Assembly (NCBI GenBank): GCA_947359465.1
Contig: OX375878.1
Location: forward strand, 77,110,416 to 77,174,415
Reading direction: 5' to 3'
Length of the DNA: 64,000 bases
DNA from: Metellina segmentata
Lineage: Eukaryota; Arthropoda; Arachnida; Araneae; Tetragnathidae
Positions 1 to 11,294 of the stretch are shown piece after piece; positions within the stretch are counted from its first letter, which is position 1, and the number at the start of each line of letters is the position of its first letter. The notes below the pieces were generated by a model. It was given only the letters and a program-made list of their open reading frames with translations. It had not been told where the DNA came from and did not search any database. The position numbers and the translations under genes were made by a program.

Positions 1-960
1 TTGTCGAAATGAAATGAACTTAGTGAATTTGAAAGAGGTGTTATAGTTGATTGTCACAAGTGGCGAGTCTATTTGCGCCATTGCGGTAGAATTCTCATAG
101 ACACGGTCAACTGTCGGTGGTGTCGTGAAGAAGTGGAAGACTATGAAAGTTGGGACACGAACTGCCCACTTTGGTCGTCCCCGTAAACTGACCGAACGGG
201 ATCGGCGTGTTCTGAAGCGTGAGGTTCGTGTGAGGTTCCAAATCATCAACAGTGTGTTTCAACAGGCAGCAGGGGTTACGGTGCGCCCCAATACTTTGTG
301 GAAAGAACTTTACGCCCTCAATATCCACGGATGTGTTGCCGCACACAAACCAAGCATCACCCCATCCAACAAAGACGGCAGACTCGCTTGGTGTTTGCAA
401 CGTCGCGACTGGACTGTGGACCACTGGAAAACGGTTTTATGGAGTTGACGAGTCACGCTACACGCTCTTCTAGTCGGATGGGCGTGCTTGGGTTTGGCGA
501 TTGCTAGTCAAACGTCAGTTACCCAAGTGCATAGTTTCAACTGTCAAGTTCGGTGGTGGTGGTGGTAGTGTACTTGTTTGGGGGGGGGGGGGTTCTTGGT
601 ATGGCCTGGGACCTTTGTATGTTGTTTCTGGTAAATTGAACTCCGACGCCTACATGAACATTTTAGACAATCAGGTTCTTCCTGCGCTCTGGCAATTTTA
701 TGGAAAGGGCGAATGTTACTTTCAGGACGACAACGCTCCATGTCATGCTGCATCCTCTGTAAAGCAGTGGTATCCAGATATGGATGTTAAACGTCTTCCA
801 CGGCCTGCTCAGAGTCCCGACCTAAACCCCATAGAACCTTTTTGTGGGACGAATTAAAGTTACGTTTACGAACCAGGGAACCACGTCCGAAATCTACAGC
901 TGAGCGGTCGACATTCTTGTAGCTGGAATGAATACAAATACCAATAGCTGTGAATTAAAA
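1..960 (+). pseudogene. Tc1-like transposase remnant (DD34E), broken
   Basis: A Tc1/mariner transposase runs through the first kilobase in several frames. The helix-turn-helix end and linker are visible as GRPRKLTERDRRVLKRE. The first catalytic aspartate sits in VLWSDESRY near 440-465, the second in YFQDDNAPCH near 718-743, and the acidic end in SPDLNPIE near 812-835. A frameshift follows NPIE, and the natural end (LWDELKLRLRTREPRPKST) is read in another frame to about 930. A stop after DESRYTLF and a run of about 12 G near 581 also break the frame. The element enters from outside the window, so its left inverted repeat is not visible. It cannot encode an active enzyme as it stands. The family call is firm; the copy is dead. 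Confidence 0.88.
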
Positions 961-1439
961 TCTTATTCAAATTATGCCAAGAAGGGTTGCTAGTTTAATT
1001 GCAATACGTGGGCGACCATTCCCCTATTAAAGCATGTATTCTTTCCTTTATACCATCACATCTTGCTGTCCGGTTCATCATTGTAAGGTAGTGTATATCC
1101 GTTCTGCAACTTGTTGTCTTCCCTGCATGACTTCGAGCCAATTTTGATGTTCTTGATCAATTTATGTTTCCCAGAAATATATATATATATTTCAATCAAT
1201 ACATAGATATGGTTGTTTAGTCATTAAATGTGATGTTTGATATAAAAAAAAAGCAATACTATGCTACTGGAGTCTCAGAGGATCAATAAATTATTTTCTT
1301 ATTTTCAAATTTTTGCTTTTCTTAGCGCCTAGTTATCGAGATACCTAAGATAGTTTAATCAGTTACGTGATTTTCGAATAAATTATGCAACCTTAAATTT
1401 GCTCACAATATTTCCGTGTGGTTTTTTCATCGGGTTAGT
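961..1439. other. Intergenic, AT-rich, nothing recognised
   Basis: No open frame with recognisable content. There is a short AT microsatellite near 1178-1190. The right end of the preceding Tc1 is not marked by a clear inverted repeat. Confidence 0.6.
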
Positions 1440-1484
1440 TGGTTTGGAGGTTTTCTGCCGCGGAGGCCATATTTGTCCACTCTG

Positions 1485-1662
1485 CGCCAGACACAAGATA
1501 TACATACAAACATCAAGTAATAGACTTACACACAGACTGAAAGTTTTATTGGCACAGAAGAGAGAAATACACCCAGGGAGGAATGCACCTTGCAGGAATC
1601 GAACATGCACCGCCTACACTTCGAAGGTTGCTAGAGCAATGGACCTACCCACTGAGCCTTAT
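1485..1662 (-). repeat. tRNA-derived SINE
   Basis: On the - strand the sequence opens with an A-box-like GGCTCAGTGGGTAGG (complement of 1645-1658) and continues to a B box GTTCGATTCC (complement of 1595-1604). The spacing suits an internal RNA polymerase III promoter. The head resembles a tRNA but does not close a full cloverleaf, and a non-tRNA tail follows, so I call it a SINE rather than a tRNA gene. A similar head occurs on the - strand at 35049-35136. Confidence 0.6.
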
Positions 1663-1689
1663 TTTTTCGGGAACAAGGTATAAAGATCA

Positions 1690-2446
1690 CTGCCTCCTCC
1701 AGCAAGCAAACGACGCGATCAGCAAAAAACGAGCCCAAAGTTAGGGAGGTTTTGTGATGCCTTTATTCCTTCAGTGACTCGAATTGAAAGAGAACATCAA
1801 CTCTCGAGTAAAAAGATTTTGACGCGTATCCAATCCCTACAGCTGTCTTTCACATTTTTCACTCCTGGACATGTCCGTGAAAACGCGTCTCCGTTATTGT
1901 GATGTCATCCCGTGTCAATATGCAGAAGATGCACTGTTGACGCGAGAGCTAATATTTTCCCCCGTCTTTTTCTGCTGTACTTGTTGAGATTGATGTTAAG
2001 AAAGGATATGAAATGTTGCATACAATCTTTTTAGCAGACTTAGGTAATATCTTGCAATAAATATTTGATAGCAAATATTTGTGCACGTGTATTATTGTAT
2101 GCCTATTTTAAATCAAACAATGCATGAAAATGCGCCAGAAAGAACAAAGATTAAACAAAGCAAGTGAAAAGGAATCTGCAGAGCATCTGCGCTCCATGGG
2201 TCCAAGAGAGGCTTTTACTGTGAAGTTGTAGTGTAGATCATAATAGTGTTTTTGTGGTACATCCTGTACGTATTCCGGAAATTTGTATTTCATCCCATGA
2301 TTACATTTCAAAGTAATTCCGTTACCTACCGAGTGAAAACCTTGGTCTTAAAGCTAAGTAAGCCTTGGTAAGTAAAATCCTGTTCATTCAATCGTTTGTT
2401 TACCTGGAAATTCCTCCGTACCTTAACATTTAATGTTGACAGTTTG
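1690..2446. other. Intergenic, nothing recognised
   Basis: Mixed composition with a slightly GC-richer piece at 1690-1960. No gene, RNA or terminal repeat seen. Confidence 0.5.
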
Positions 2447-3394
2447 CAGAGTTGGGCGGTAGCGCGTTACTTGTAACAATTACTTTTTACAGTAATCGTA
2501 TAGGTAATTCGTTACATTTGAAAACCATTAATTTTACAGGTAATTTGTTACATAATATTCGATAAAGTAATTTTAGTTACAGTAACGCGTTACAAAACTC
2601 AAAGGACTCTTTAAAATATTGTGAACCGCTTAATACTTCTTTAACACAAGGTGTTAAAAATAGATTTAAACATTTTTGTACTGATAAAAACGTAGTGACT
2701 GCCAGTGTTCTTCACCCAAAGTTTAAACTCGGTACTTGGCTTGATACTGTCATAACTGATTCTGATTGGGATACTGTCAATGTATTTCTTCAAAGAGAAA
2801 ATATCAAACGAATCTCAGAAGAGAAATATTGTGCTCACAAAAATGAAGCATTTCCTACTGATTGCACTGATGATGACCAACATTCATCTAGCGGTGACGA
2901 TGAATTTTTTGAGGCAGTGAAAACTAGACATCTTTCTGCCGATTTTGAGTTATCCACTTATTTTCAAAACAAAGTTTGTAGTTTGTCTGCATTCTGTTCT
3001 CTACCTACAGTAAAAAGCATGTTTGTAAAATAGAATACTCCTTTGCCAGCCAGTGAGGCTGTTGAAAGATTATTTAGTTCTGGCTGTTTGATTCTCCAAC
3101 CAAAGCGTAAGTGACAAAAATTTTGAAATACAGCTTTTGCTGTATCACAATAAATAGATTTTCTTAAAAGGATGTAATAAAGTTAAAAAATGTCTTTCGT
3201 TAATTGATTCCTACATTATTTTAAAAAAATTTGTAAATATGGAATTTTGTCGTAAAAAGAAATCTTAAAAGAAATTGCAATTGTAATGTATTAGTATTGA
3301 ACCGTAGTAATTTTACAGGCAATTCGTTATTTTTTTTCGAAAAGTAATTGTAACTGTAACAAGTTACATTTAAACAATTAACGGCCCAACCCTG
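2447..3394 (+). mobile_element. hAT element with C-terminal transposase remnant
   Basis: The ends are CAGAGTTGGGC (from 2447) and its inverse GCCCAACCCTG (to 3394), typical of hAT termini. The flanking octamers ACAGTTTG and ACAGATGA are a decayed 8-bp target duplication (5 of 8 match). Inside, 2631-3115 reads as the end of a hAT transposase: an ASVLHPKFKLGTW block, then across one stop codon the dimerisation motif LPASEAVERLFSSG and LILQPKRK. The N-terminal zinc finger and catalytic core are missing, so it is internally deleted and inactive. Confidence 0.85.
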
Positions 3395-3679
3395 ACAGAT
3401 GAGCACTGTTCATCTTTTATAAAAGTTAGTTTGGGGTTTAGTTAAAGAACAATGAAATCAATCACATTTATTGTTATAATTTTTTTTTTGCTTTTGCTTC
3501 GCATATAGGATAGTAAACGTCTTTAAAAATACTCTCATGATAAATCATTTTTAAAATATTAAATAATTTTATGTTATTTGTAGGCAAAATACTGACATCA
3601 GAATTACAAATACAATTGGATTTTAATTTTGTATTTCATATTTCTCTATGAACTAAAAATTTACCTAATTTAAACAGCA
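3395..3679. other. Short AT-rich spacer
   Basis: Nothing recognisable between the hAT right end and the Helitron start. Confidence 0.5.
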
Positions 3680-4525
3680 TCTATATATATAATTCTCTTA
3701 CGTGGCACGCAAAAAAGACGTTATTTGTAATCGCGTTTTGGCAACACTGTACAATTGTTTGTTTATCGCGAAGTCTCGCGCATCGATTGAATGTATAGCG
3801 TTATCGGATGAAATTTTATTGAAAAAAAAAAAAGGAAATTTTAATGAGCTGTTGCAGTTAGTTTATAATAGAAATAAAAGAAAGCGGAGGATCTTTTCAG
3901 GACCATTTAAAAAAACGGTCCTTTTCAGGGCCAACAATTATAGTTCAACAAGACGCTTGCACTACAACTTTCGGCAACAAACTCGATGAAAAAGTGTGGG
4001 TCGTTTGAGTGCTGGGAAAATGTACACACAAACAACATGCTGGGTATTCAATTTCCAAAGCGCCACTCACATTTCAATTCAAAATTTGCACAAAGTTTTA
4101 ATTTGAATTCTGATTTTAGAGATACTGTATATATTTTTTCTGGGTGGAGTGGTCGTTCACGGTAAGAAGGTGATTTGTCGCCAAATATGGTAACCTTCAC
4201 CTTTTGCGGATTTTCTTCACATCTGCCGTTTTTGTTATGGCAACCCTATCTGCTGTTACGGAATTCGGCCCCCATCTTGATTTGGCGACAAAAATTAGTT
4301 GGCGACCAACGTCTTACCGTAAACGACCACTCCACCTTTTTCTGTAATACAGCAAATTTAGATTTGAAAAACATTATTTTGGTAACATATTTTGTAAACA
4401 ATCCCTTCTGCTAGGACACATGTCTTCATTGAGGCGAGCGAAGCGAGCAAAGGTTCGCGCAGCGAACCAATGAGGATTGCGAAGCAATTCTCCGGGGGTT
4501 AGCGAGCAGGGGGCAGGCCCCCTAG
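3680..4525 (+). mobile_element. Non-autonomous Helitron, complete ends
   Basis: The 5' end starts TCTATATATATAATTCTC at 3680, and the element ends in CTAG at 4522-4525 followed by T, as expected for rolling-circle Helitrons that insert between A and T. Just before the end is a perfect 7-bp hairpin, AGGGGGC-AG-GCCCCCT at 4508-4523. The GC-rich 3' segment with repeated gcgaagcgag words is shared with copies at 20678-21536 and 55645-56786. No Rep/helicase coding is present, so it depends on an autonomous partner. A 194-bp TIR element is nested inside it. Confidence 0.85.
4143..4336. mobile_element. 194-bp MITE with perfect 8-bp target duplication
   Basis: Inverted termini GGTGGAGTGGTCGTT... and ...AACGACCACTCCACC flank a non-coding core. 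The octamer TTTTTCTG is exactly repeated at 4135-4142 and 4337-4344. A near-identical copy sits at 57145-57337. Eight-bp duplications are made by hAT, P and Merlin transposases; the termini do not let me choose between them. Confidence 0.85.
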
Positions 4526-4884
4526 TTTCGTGTATTATTCTTATTTAGTTCGCGTTTTTAATGAACCACGATAAAATGCGCCCAACTCAGACATGCTTTT
4601 CAATTGTGCTCAATTGCATCGCATTCATTTGTTGAAGACTGTTCCCTGTTTTCCAGCATCTCAAAATTCAGAGCAAGTTTCGAGTTCATTTAAATTTTCT
4701 CATTTGCGGCAATATTCGCTATTTTTGTTTGGATTTATCATTGCCCATTTTTCACCACAGTGGCGAAGGGTTTCCATGTGTGACATACGTGAAGATGTAA
4801 ATAAATTATCACGGTATCAAATTTAACCCTCTGAGCATCACGAGATTTCATGCTGCTTTTTCTGACCAACATTAACAATGATTA
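4526..4884. other. Intergenic, nothing recognised
   Basis: An open stretch at 4593-4826 (77 codons) has no recognisable motif and no codon pattern that sets it apart. Confidence 0.4.
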
Positions 4885-5065
4885 AATGGCCATACCTATA
4901 TATTGAAAAAGTCCTAGTGATAATAGTGCCATTGACAGCCTTGCATATCCCAGACGTGTTCAATGGGGACGGATCCGAGGGTTTCGCTAGTCAAAGAAGA
5001 ATTTTAACACCACTGAGGCATGTGTGACCTGGTGTTATCATGCTGTTAAATAGTCACTTGCACAC
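4885..5065 (-). pseudogene. Tc1-like transposase fragment
   Basis: Read on the - strand, a short stretch gives NTRSHMPQWC and then SVPIEHVWDM. This corresponds to the second aspartate region and the terminal glutamate block (PIEHVWDM) of Tc1-like transposases, with a truncated spacer between them. No ends found. Confidence 0.6.
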
Positions 5066-5499
5066 GTTACATAAAAGACAAAACAGTAGATTGAAGGATC
5101 CACTGAAGTCCTATCTCAGCAATCATAAAATGATCACATTTTAGGAGCATTTTCCCAGAATATCTTTTATGTGTATTGATTTGAATTTTTTATATAGATT
5201 ATCAAGACGGTTTTTAAACACTTTTCCTCTGGGATTTTAATTTTGATGTATTTTTTCTTCAACTCCTATTTTTTTTTTTGAAAAAGGACCAATTTTCATT
5301 TTTTTTTAATAATTAAAATGAACTTTTCTAAGCAGATAAAAAACTGTCTGTTTAAAATACACCCTTAAGACAAAAAAAAAAAGTTGCATCTAGAAGGAAT
5401 TGTCAGAATGCAATGAAATTTTCAAGGTTGTTAAATTGCTTATGAATGAGTAAATGATTAAAATTTGAGACTGAAATATGCAAACTTTATTGATAAAAA
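5066..5499. other. Intergenic AT-rich, nothing recognised
   Basis: Homopolymer A and T runs near 5266-5310 and 5372-5382; no coding content. Confidence 0.5.
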
Positions 5500-7085
5500 T
5501 TAAAAAAGTATCATTCAGTATGGAGTAGGACCACCATTATTCCTAATGCAGCAAGTCATGCGCCTTGGTAGTGAGTCATACAGGCTCTTTATGAAGTCCT
5601 GCGACAGTCCATCCCATACTGCTTGAACCTGTCAAGTAGTTCTAGCAGATTACGCGGAACGAGTGGAGTTGTGACATCTCGTCCAATGGCATTACATGCA
5701 TTCTCGATCGGGGACAGGTCCTTTGAGTATGCCGGCCATGGTAAGATATCGTTGTGTCGTAGACAAGCTCTAGAGACGGCAGCAATAGTGGGTCGAGCAT
5801 TGTCTTTTGGAAAAAGTGGGTGAACCTGGGAGTTTAGGAATGGTAGCGTAACTATCTATAAAATTTCTTGTACGTACCGCTGGCCTGTCAAAGAGTTCGC
5901 AACGAATACCAAAGGTGATTTGGCATCATACGCAATTACATCCCACACCATGACTCCAGGTCTTCTGGACGTGTGACGCTGCACAACAAACCGTGAATCT
6001 TGAGCCCCGTCCACACCGGAGAAGCCGAGCAAAACATGGATGATTGATTCACCACGGAGACAGGTTTGGTTATTCAATCTCACTGGTTTTCCTGGTTTGA
6101 CAGCTTGGGCACAAATTGTTCCATGTGCTCGCGATCCATCTGGTTGGTTGTGTGTTGAAGCTAAACTGCAAATTTATTGTTTAAAGCAAATTGTTCAAAT
6201 GTCCCGTTCTTTACGAAGTCGGCGTATTATCGCGAGTGCAGCGTATATTATCATAGACGATTTATTAAAGAGAAATAGGAAGAAAAGTTCACAAAAAGGC
6301 GACATTGGGTGACACCCGTGATGGAAAGTCGAGAAGCTTGTGGCGGGTCTTTGTTACTTTGCGTATTTGAATGATATAAATATACACATGCATGCATATG
6401 CATCCTTACGTACTTGCAAAATTCATGTTATTAAGCAGATTTTTTGCCCTTAACAAGATAAAAATTTCTTACTGAATATTTCACTCATAATATGTTACAT
6501 AATATTGAATGTTTCGTTCGATTCGGCCTTTTTCGGCAAAACGTATTGATATTGCAGTGCGACAATTTTAAACTTTCTACAATTGGGGGGGGGGGATTCC
6601 ACGGATTCGATTGTCGTCTCCACCCAGACAAAAGCGGGATTCGTCAGTAAAGACTACTTGGTGCCATTCAACGCCGAATGTCCGTCTAGCACGTCACCAT
6701 TCTAGTCTTTGACGGCGATGCAATGCTGTTAAAGGCAATCGTCTTAAAGGTCTACGTGAGTTCATATCCACCTTCTCGGAGACCAATTACTCTGCCTCTG
6801 ACAAACTCTCCCACTTGCTTAAATTCCTTGCGAACTTTTTTCCGAGGCATAACTCAATGAGAAGCGATGTAACCAAAACGACAGCATGAGTCGAAATGAA
6901 TTTGCTACGCTACTATATCTCCTTTTATGCCTCGGTACCCAGCACGTTTGTCAGCAATACTGCCGTAAGCGTGGTACATGCTCAAACGATTCTAAAAATT
7001 TGATCATTTGCATCTCCAGGGCTGGTGTACCACTTCTCCAAATATCATTTACACCGGGCTACTCCTACCAGGTGCAACTTTTTTC
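5500..7085 (-). pseudogene. Tc1/mariner-family transposase, degraded and interrupted
   Basis: On the - strand the transposase is recovered in pieces, N to C: a DNA-binding start near 6850-6780 (KQVGEFVRGRVIGLREGG), the first catalytic aspartate in VVFTDESRFCLGGDDNR at about 6655-6600, RPGVMVWDVIAYDAKSPLV at about 5980-5915, the second aspartate in PKDNARPT at about 5815-5795, and the acidic end in LPWPAYSKDLSPIEN at about 5745-5700. It finishes with a DGLSQDFIKSLYDSLPRRM tail near 5560. About 500 bp at roughly 6090-6590 is foreign to the transposase and splits it. There are several frameshifts and stops. The usual H of DNARPH is T here. Confidence 0.85.
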
Positions 7086-7109
7086 TGTCTTAGAGTGTAT
7101 GTTATAGGG

Positions 7110-8600
7110 CAGAGAGGGCGAACCTTTTTCTAACGCGTGTCAAAAAATGTCTTGAAGCCGTAGAAATTAACTCCGATTGTCACTTAAAAATTTTTTCGGT
7201 CTTTGGAAGACCTTCGAATATTCAAAAAATTATACTATATATATTTAAAACAAAAACAAATTCAACTTTTTAATATGGTTTATTTAAAACTATCAATATT
7301 AGTATGAAAATAAGTACAGAATTATCGAATTTAATGTGACACTTGTTTTTGTCTTTCGGACAATAATTTATTTATACATGGTTCGATATTTCATACTTTT
7401 AGGCACAGTACACACATCCGGTTTATCAACGTGCGGCGCCTCTGCCGCAACGCAAGTGCGGTCTCAGATACATTAGATCCAATGGAGCAGTGCACACATG
7501 CTTCCAGCGCCGCTGGAGCGACGCACGTACAACTTGCGTGCAATTTGTACCGCAGTTCCACACGGCGCCGCACGGTCGCCGCACATGAGTCTCCGTTTTG
7601 AAGTACCTTGTTTTCATAAACAAAAGGAATATAAATAATTAATAAATGGTGATATTCAGTATCGTCTATTTTGTGTTTCAAAATATACTTTTTTTACACC
7701 AAGTAAGCGAAATAAAACACGTTTTCTTTGATAGAATATTTATCGCAAATGGCGCGAAATGAGTTTGTGTGTCATTTCACGGTTATGTGTGCATAGTTGG
7801 GCTTCGGTGCCGCAGTGGCGCCGCACGTTGAAAAACAGGATGTGTGCACCGGGCCTTAATCGTACGCACACAGCGGATAAGTCGATGTCAAGACGATTTC
7901 TATTCTTACTTTTAATAAAATACATTGTCGAAAACAACTGTTCGCAAACGTAGGTTGATCCAAACATTGTCAAAAGAGCTCTTGCTAACTTTTTCATCTA
8001 CATTTCCGAATTAGGCAACGAGTTCCATTCAGTTAAAATTATATTTTCAGTGTTTGTTGTTGATATATATTCGTCACAATTTTCCAGATCTTGTAATTTA
8101 ATTCACGTTTAGTTCTGCAAATTTTTTCGTCCATACAACACTGTTTTTAAATTCAACCATTTCCATTTCTAAGTTATCAATTTGAAGACAATCGAAAGAA
8201 GATAATTTAAGATCTTCAAATTTAAGTTTGTGTGGTAAAATGACAAACTGTAAAGTTTTCTTCATCTCACGAAATTGGGAGAATCTTTCGTCAAGTATTT
8301 CTTTTGCATTTGCTAATATTGAAGAATAGTGTTTTAAGACTTGTGTTTTGTTTTGACATTGCTGGTAAAATAGGATGATGTTAGAAAATGTTCTTTCAAT
8401 GATGGAAAATACTTTAATATTCCAGGAAACAAGTCATTTGAATATATGTTTAGCTTTGTTACAAACGCTTTGAGAATTTCGTACATTGTAAGGCGATTGG
8501 ACCACGGTCTTGAAGTTTAGTATTTAGCTCATTGAGAAATCACATAAGAACATGAAATCATTCAGCCAATTCAAATTTATGAGTTGTGGAAAAACTTTAC
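7110..8600 (-). pseudogene. hAT transposase of GTF2IRD2-like type, C-terminal half
   Basis: The - strand reads as the C-terminal half of the hAT proteins often labelled GTF2IRD2-like: EILDERFSQFREMKK near 8320-8260, then the dimerisation motif LLTMFGSTYVCEQLFSTM near 7975-7922 and IKSKNRNRL. The left terminus CAGAGAGGGCGAACC begins at 7110 and matches the left terminus at 45349 of a second copy. A Harbinger-like MITE is inserted at 7402-7855. No intact frame remains. Confidence 0.8.
7402..7855. mobile_element. Harbinger-like MITE with TTA target duplication
   Basis: The termini are approximate inverses: GGCACAGTACACACATCC on the left and GGATGTGTGCACCGGGCC on the right. Subterminal CGTGCGGCGCC blocks are also inverted. 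TTA flanks both sides (7399-7401 and 7856-7858). Three-bp TTA duplications and GGSCC termini suit PIF/Harbinger. No transposase inside. Confidence 0.75.
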
Positions 8601-9007
8601 CTTTTCATCTAAAAATAACCTAATTTCGTTTAATAAACTAACGAAACATTCCAAAAATTGACCTCAACTTAGCCATCGAACGTTATTGAACACATAGGCG
8701 TAACTAGGGTTGTTGAATGGGGGGTCCTCCCAAAAAGTTTGGATTGTACCCCAGTAAAAAGGGGAAGATTAAAGTAATTATATTAATATAATTAACACAT
8801 ATTAATTATTTATAATTAATTATATTAATATAATTAACACATATTAATTATTTGTAATTAATTATATTACTATGGTTAATATCTAGTAATTATTAAAAAT
8901 TAATAAATTAATATGGTTACTAACTATTAATTATTAAAAAATAATTAATTACATTGATGCATATTCATTAATTAACCCTTGATTTTAAAAAATCACACAT
9001 TTTTTTT
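8601..9007. repeat. AT-rich block with 42-bp tandem duplication
   Basis: From about 8774 to 8860 a 42-bp AT-only unit containing aattaacacatattaatta is present twice in tandem, followed by looser AT repeats to about 8960. Nothing codes here. Confidence 0.7.
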
Positions 9008-10000
9008 ATCGCTTTTTATTTTAAAAAAACGTTGCCGCAGCCGCCGTCGCATGGTTGAAAACTCGCTTTTTTGCTCGATTCTTAGACAGTTTTCCGACAA
9101 AGTACGGATCAGAAAATTACGAAATTAACATGGTTTGTTCAAAATTGTACAGGGAACACGACAAAGAAGATTTTTTTCCGATGCGGCTATTAGTTTAGTA
9201 TTTATTAAGGGTCTAAGTGAAAAAGCGAAATTTTAAACGCGAGTGAGCAAAAGACGTACAAATTTTCAGTCTTCAGTCGTGATATTTTAGAGTGCTTCTA
9301 AACGTGAATTTTTGCAGCTCGTCGAGCTATTTTAGAAATTTCAATTTGGTTCCTGGTACTAAATTTTTGAAATTCGGGAAAAACCGGTACATTTTCGTTA
9401 TTTTTTTGGTAAACTGCATATCTATAGCTTATTACTATTAGTTTTTAATTTAAAAACATCGCACAAAACCTTAGAATATACTCTTTCTTACGGTGCAATT
9501 ATTTTCGAAATGGGTTAATAAATAAATTCGATGTGATCAAAAGTTGGTCATACAAATTTTGGAATATTGGTAAATTTCCGGCAATTTTTATTAACCGTCA
9601 TATCTATGGCTTATACTATTATTTTTTAAATTTGAAAGCATCACTGCAAACCTCAGAATGTACTCTTTCGTATAGTACAATTATTTTGGAAATTTGTTAT
9701 TAAATAAATTTTTGATGCGATTCTAAGTTGTTCATATAAAAATTTCGGGACTTTAAGATCGTAAGTTCCGATACACAAAACTAAAACTGTCATACGTGTA
9801 GCTTAATACTATTAGTTTTAAAATTTGAAAATGTGAAAGCTTGGAATACACCGGTAAAATAACTTTTAAAACTGGTTCATAAATACAATCGATGTATTAT
9901 ACGATGTAGTTCGATACAATCAAAAGTTGGTCATACAAATTTCGTAATTTTTAGATCGCGGAACGATAGCATTCATTCTCTTCATACATTTATCTTCACG
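9008..10000 (+). mobile_element. Helitron-derived repeat, 3' end decayed
   Basis: The segment starts with an A/T run leading into gttgccgcagccgcc and shares a long collinear stretch with the Helitron at 20678-21536 and with the - strand copy at 59310-60308. This includes the repeated theme of ACTATTAGTTTTTAA followed by roughly 150 bp, present three times in this copy. No CTAG end was found, so the 3' boundary is approximate. Confidence 0.6.
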
Positions 10001-10675
10001 GAAATGAAGGTTACATTTTCTGACTAACTTATATATTTTCCAGATATCAAATTTATCATAGCAACGTTTTTTTTTTCGTAGTGGGACATGAATTTACAAT
10101 AAGAAAAAATTTCATAGTCAATTAATTCATTTTATGTCATATGTGATAACACCAAGGCTGAATTATCTCAAAGAACTAAGACGTATGAAGTTGTTGTGGA
10201 GCCTTTTCGAATATTTTTCTGTTGGGGATTTATCAATAGAAAAGAAAACACGATATAAAAAGTTAAGGATATTTACAAAAATGACATTAGTGTTTGTACT
10301 TTTGAAGACGAATTTGACAATTGTTTAATATTTCTAAAAGAAATCGAGGACAACATAAAAACCACATCAGACATCTATCCAGTCGTTAAAGAAATGTCTT
10401 GCACATTTCCGAATGTAGAAACATTACCTATTGAAAATTTGTTTTAATAAATCCCTTATCCAATGCAACAGAAGAAAGGTCGTTTCCTGTTTTAAAGCGT
10501 GTAAAAAACTATTTGAGGAATTCCATGGGAGAAGAAAGATTACTTACTATCGTCATCCTGTATATAGAGCAAGAAATCATAAACCGAATTGACACTTCCA
10601 AAATCATTGACGAATTTGCAAAAATTAAAGCAAGACGGAAATTCATATAAATTTTTTTTTTCAAAGAATTATATA
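10001..10675. other. hAT-like coding traces, weak
   Basis: Near 10450-10630 the + strand gives FNKSLIQCNRRKVVSCFKAC in one frame and RVKNYLRNSMGEERLLTIVI in another. The second resembles the KxYLRxTMGxERL motif found near the end of many hAT and ZMYM1-like transposases. Frames are broken and no ends were found. Confidence 0.45.
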
Positions 10676-11294
10676 GACCTGGTGCACACATCCAGCTTTT
10701 CAACGTGCGGCGCCGCTGCCGCAACGCAAGTGCGGTGTGAGATACATTAGATCCAATGGAGCAGTGCACACATGCCTCCAGTGCCGTTGGGCCGACCCAC
10801 GAACTGGACTGGACAATCACTTCCGGAGTGCCTACAGCAAAGCAGCTTAACTCCCTGACATTAGGAGTGTGTACATGAAACTAATTTGCATGATTTAAGT
10901 AAGAAAATTACAAAGAAAAATTAATTAAATTGGCTGGAAAAAGTAAAAGAGAATTCAGCTGTACGAAGTTTGGATAGTCAGACTTGCTTACAATTTGTAC
11001 CGCAGTTCCCCACGGCGCCGCACATGAGTCTCCGTTCTGAAGTACCTTGTTTTCATAAACAAATGGTATTTAAATAATAATTAATAAATGGTTGTATCCA
11101 GTAACGTCTATTTTGGCTCAAAATATACTTTTTTTCCACCAAGAAAACGAAATAAACTCGTTTTCTTCGATAGAATATTTATCACAAATGGCGCGAAATG
11201 AGTTCGTGCGTCATTTCACGGTTATGTGTGCATAGGTGGGCTTCGGTTCCGCAGTGGCGCCGCCCGTTGAAAAACAGGATGTGTGCACCGGGCC
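10676..11294. mobile_element. Second copy of the Harbinger-like MITE
   Basis: Begins GACCTGGTGCACACATCC and ends GGATGTGTGCACCGGGCC, with the same internal blocks as 7402-7855. About 190 bp at 10800-10990 is unlike the other copy and looks inserted. The flanking triplets no longer match (ATA and TTT), so the target duplication has decayed. Confidence 0.7.

Noticed and set aside
1594..1662. A tRNA gene on the - strand
   Set aside because: A and B boxes are present but the acceptor and anticodon arms do not pair and a non-tRNA tail follows, so it is a SINE.
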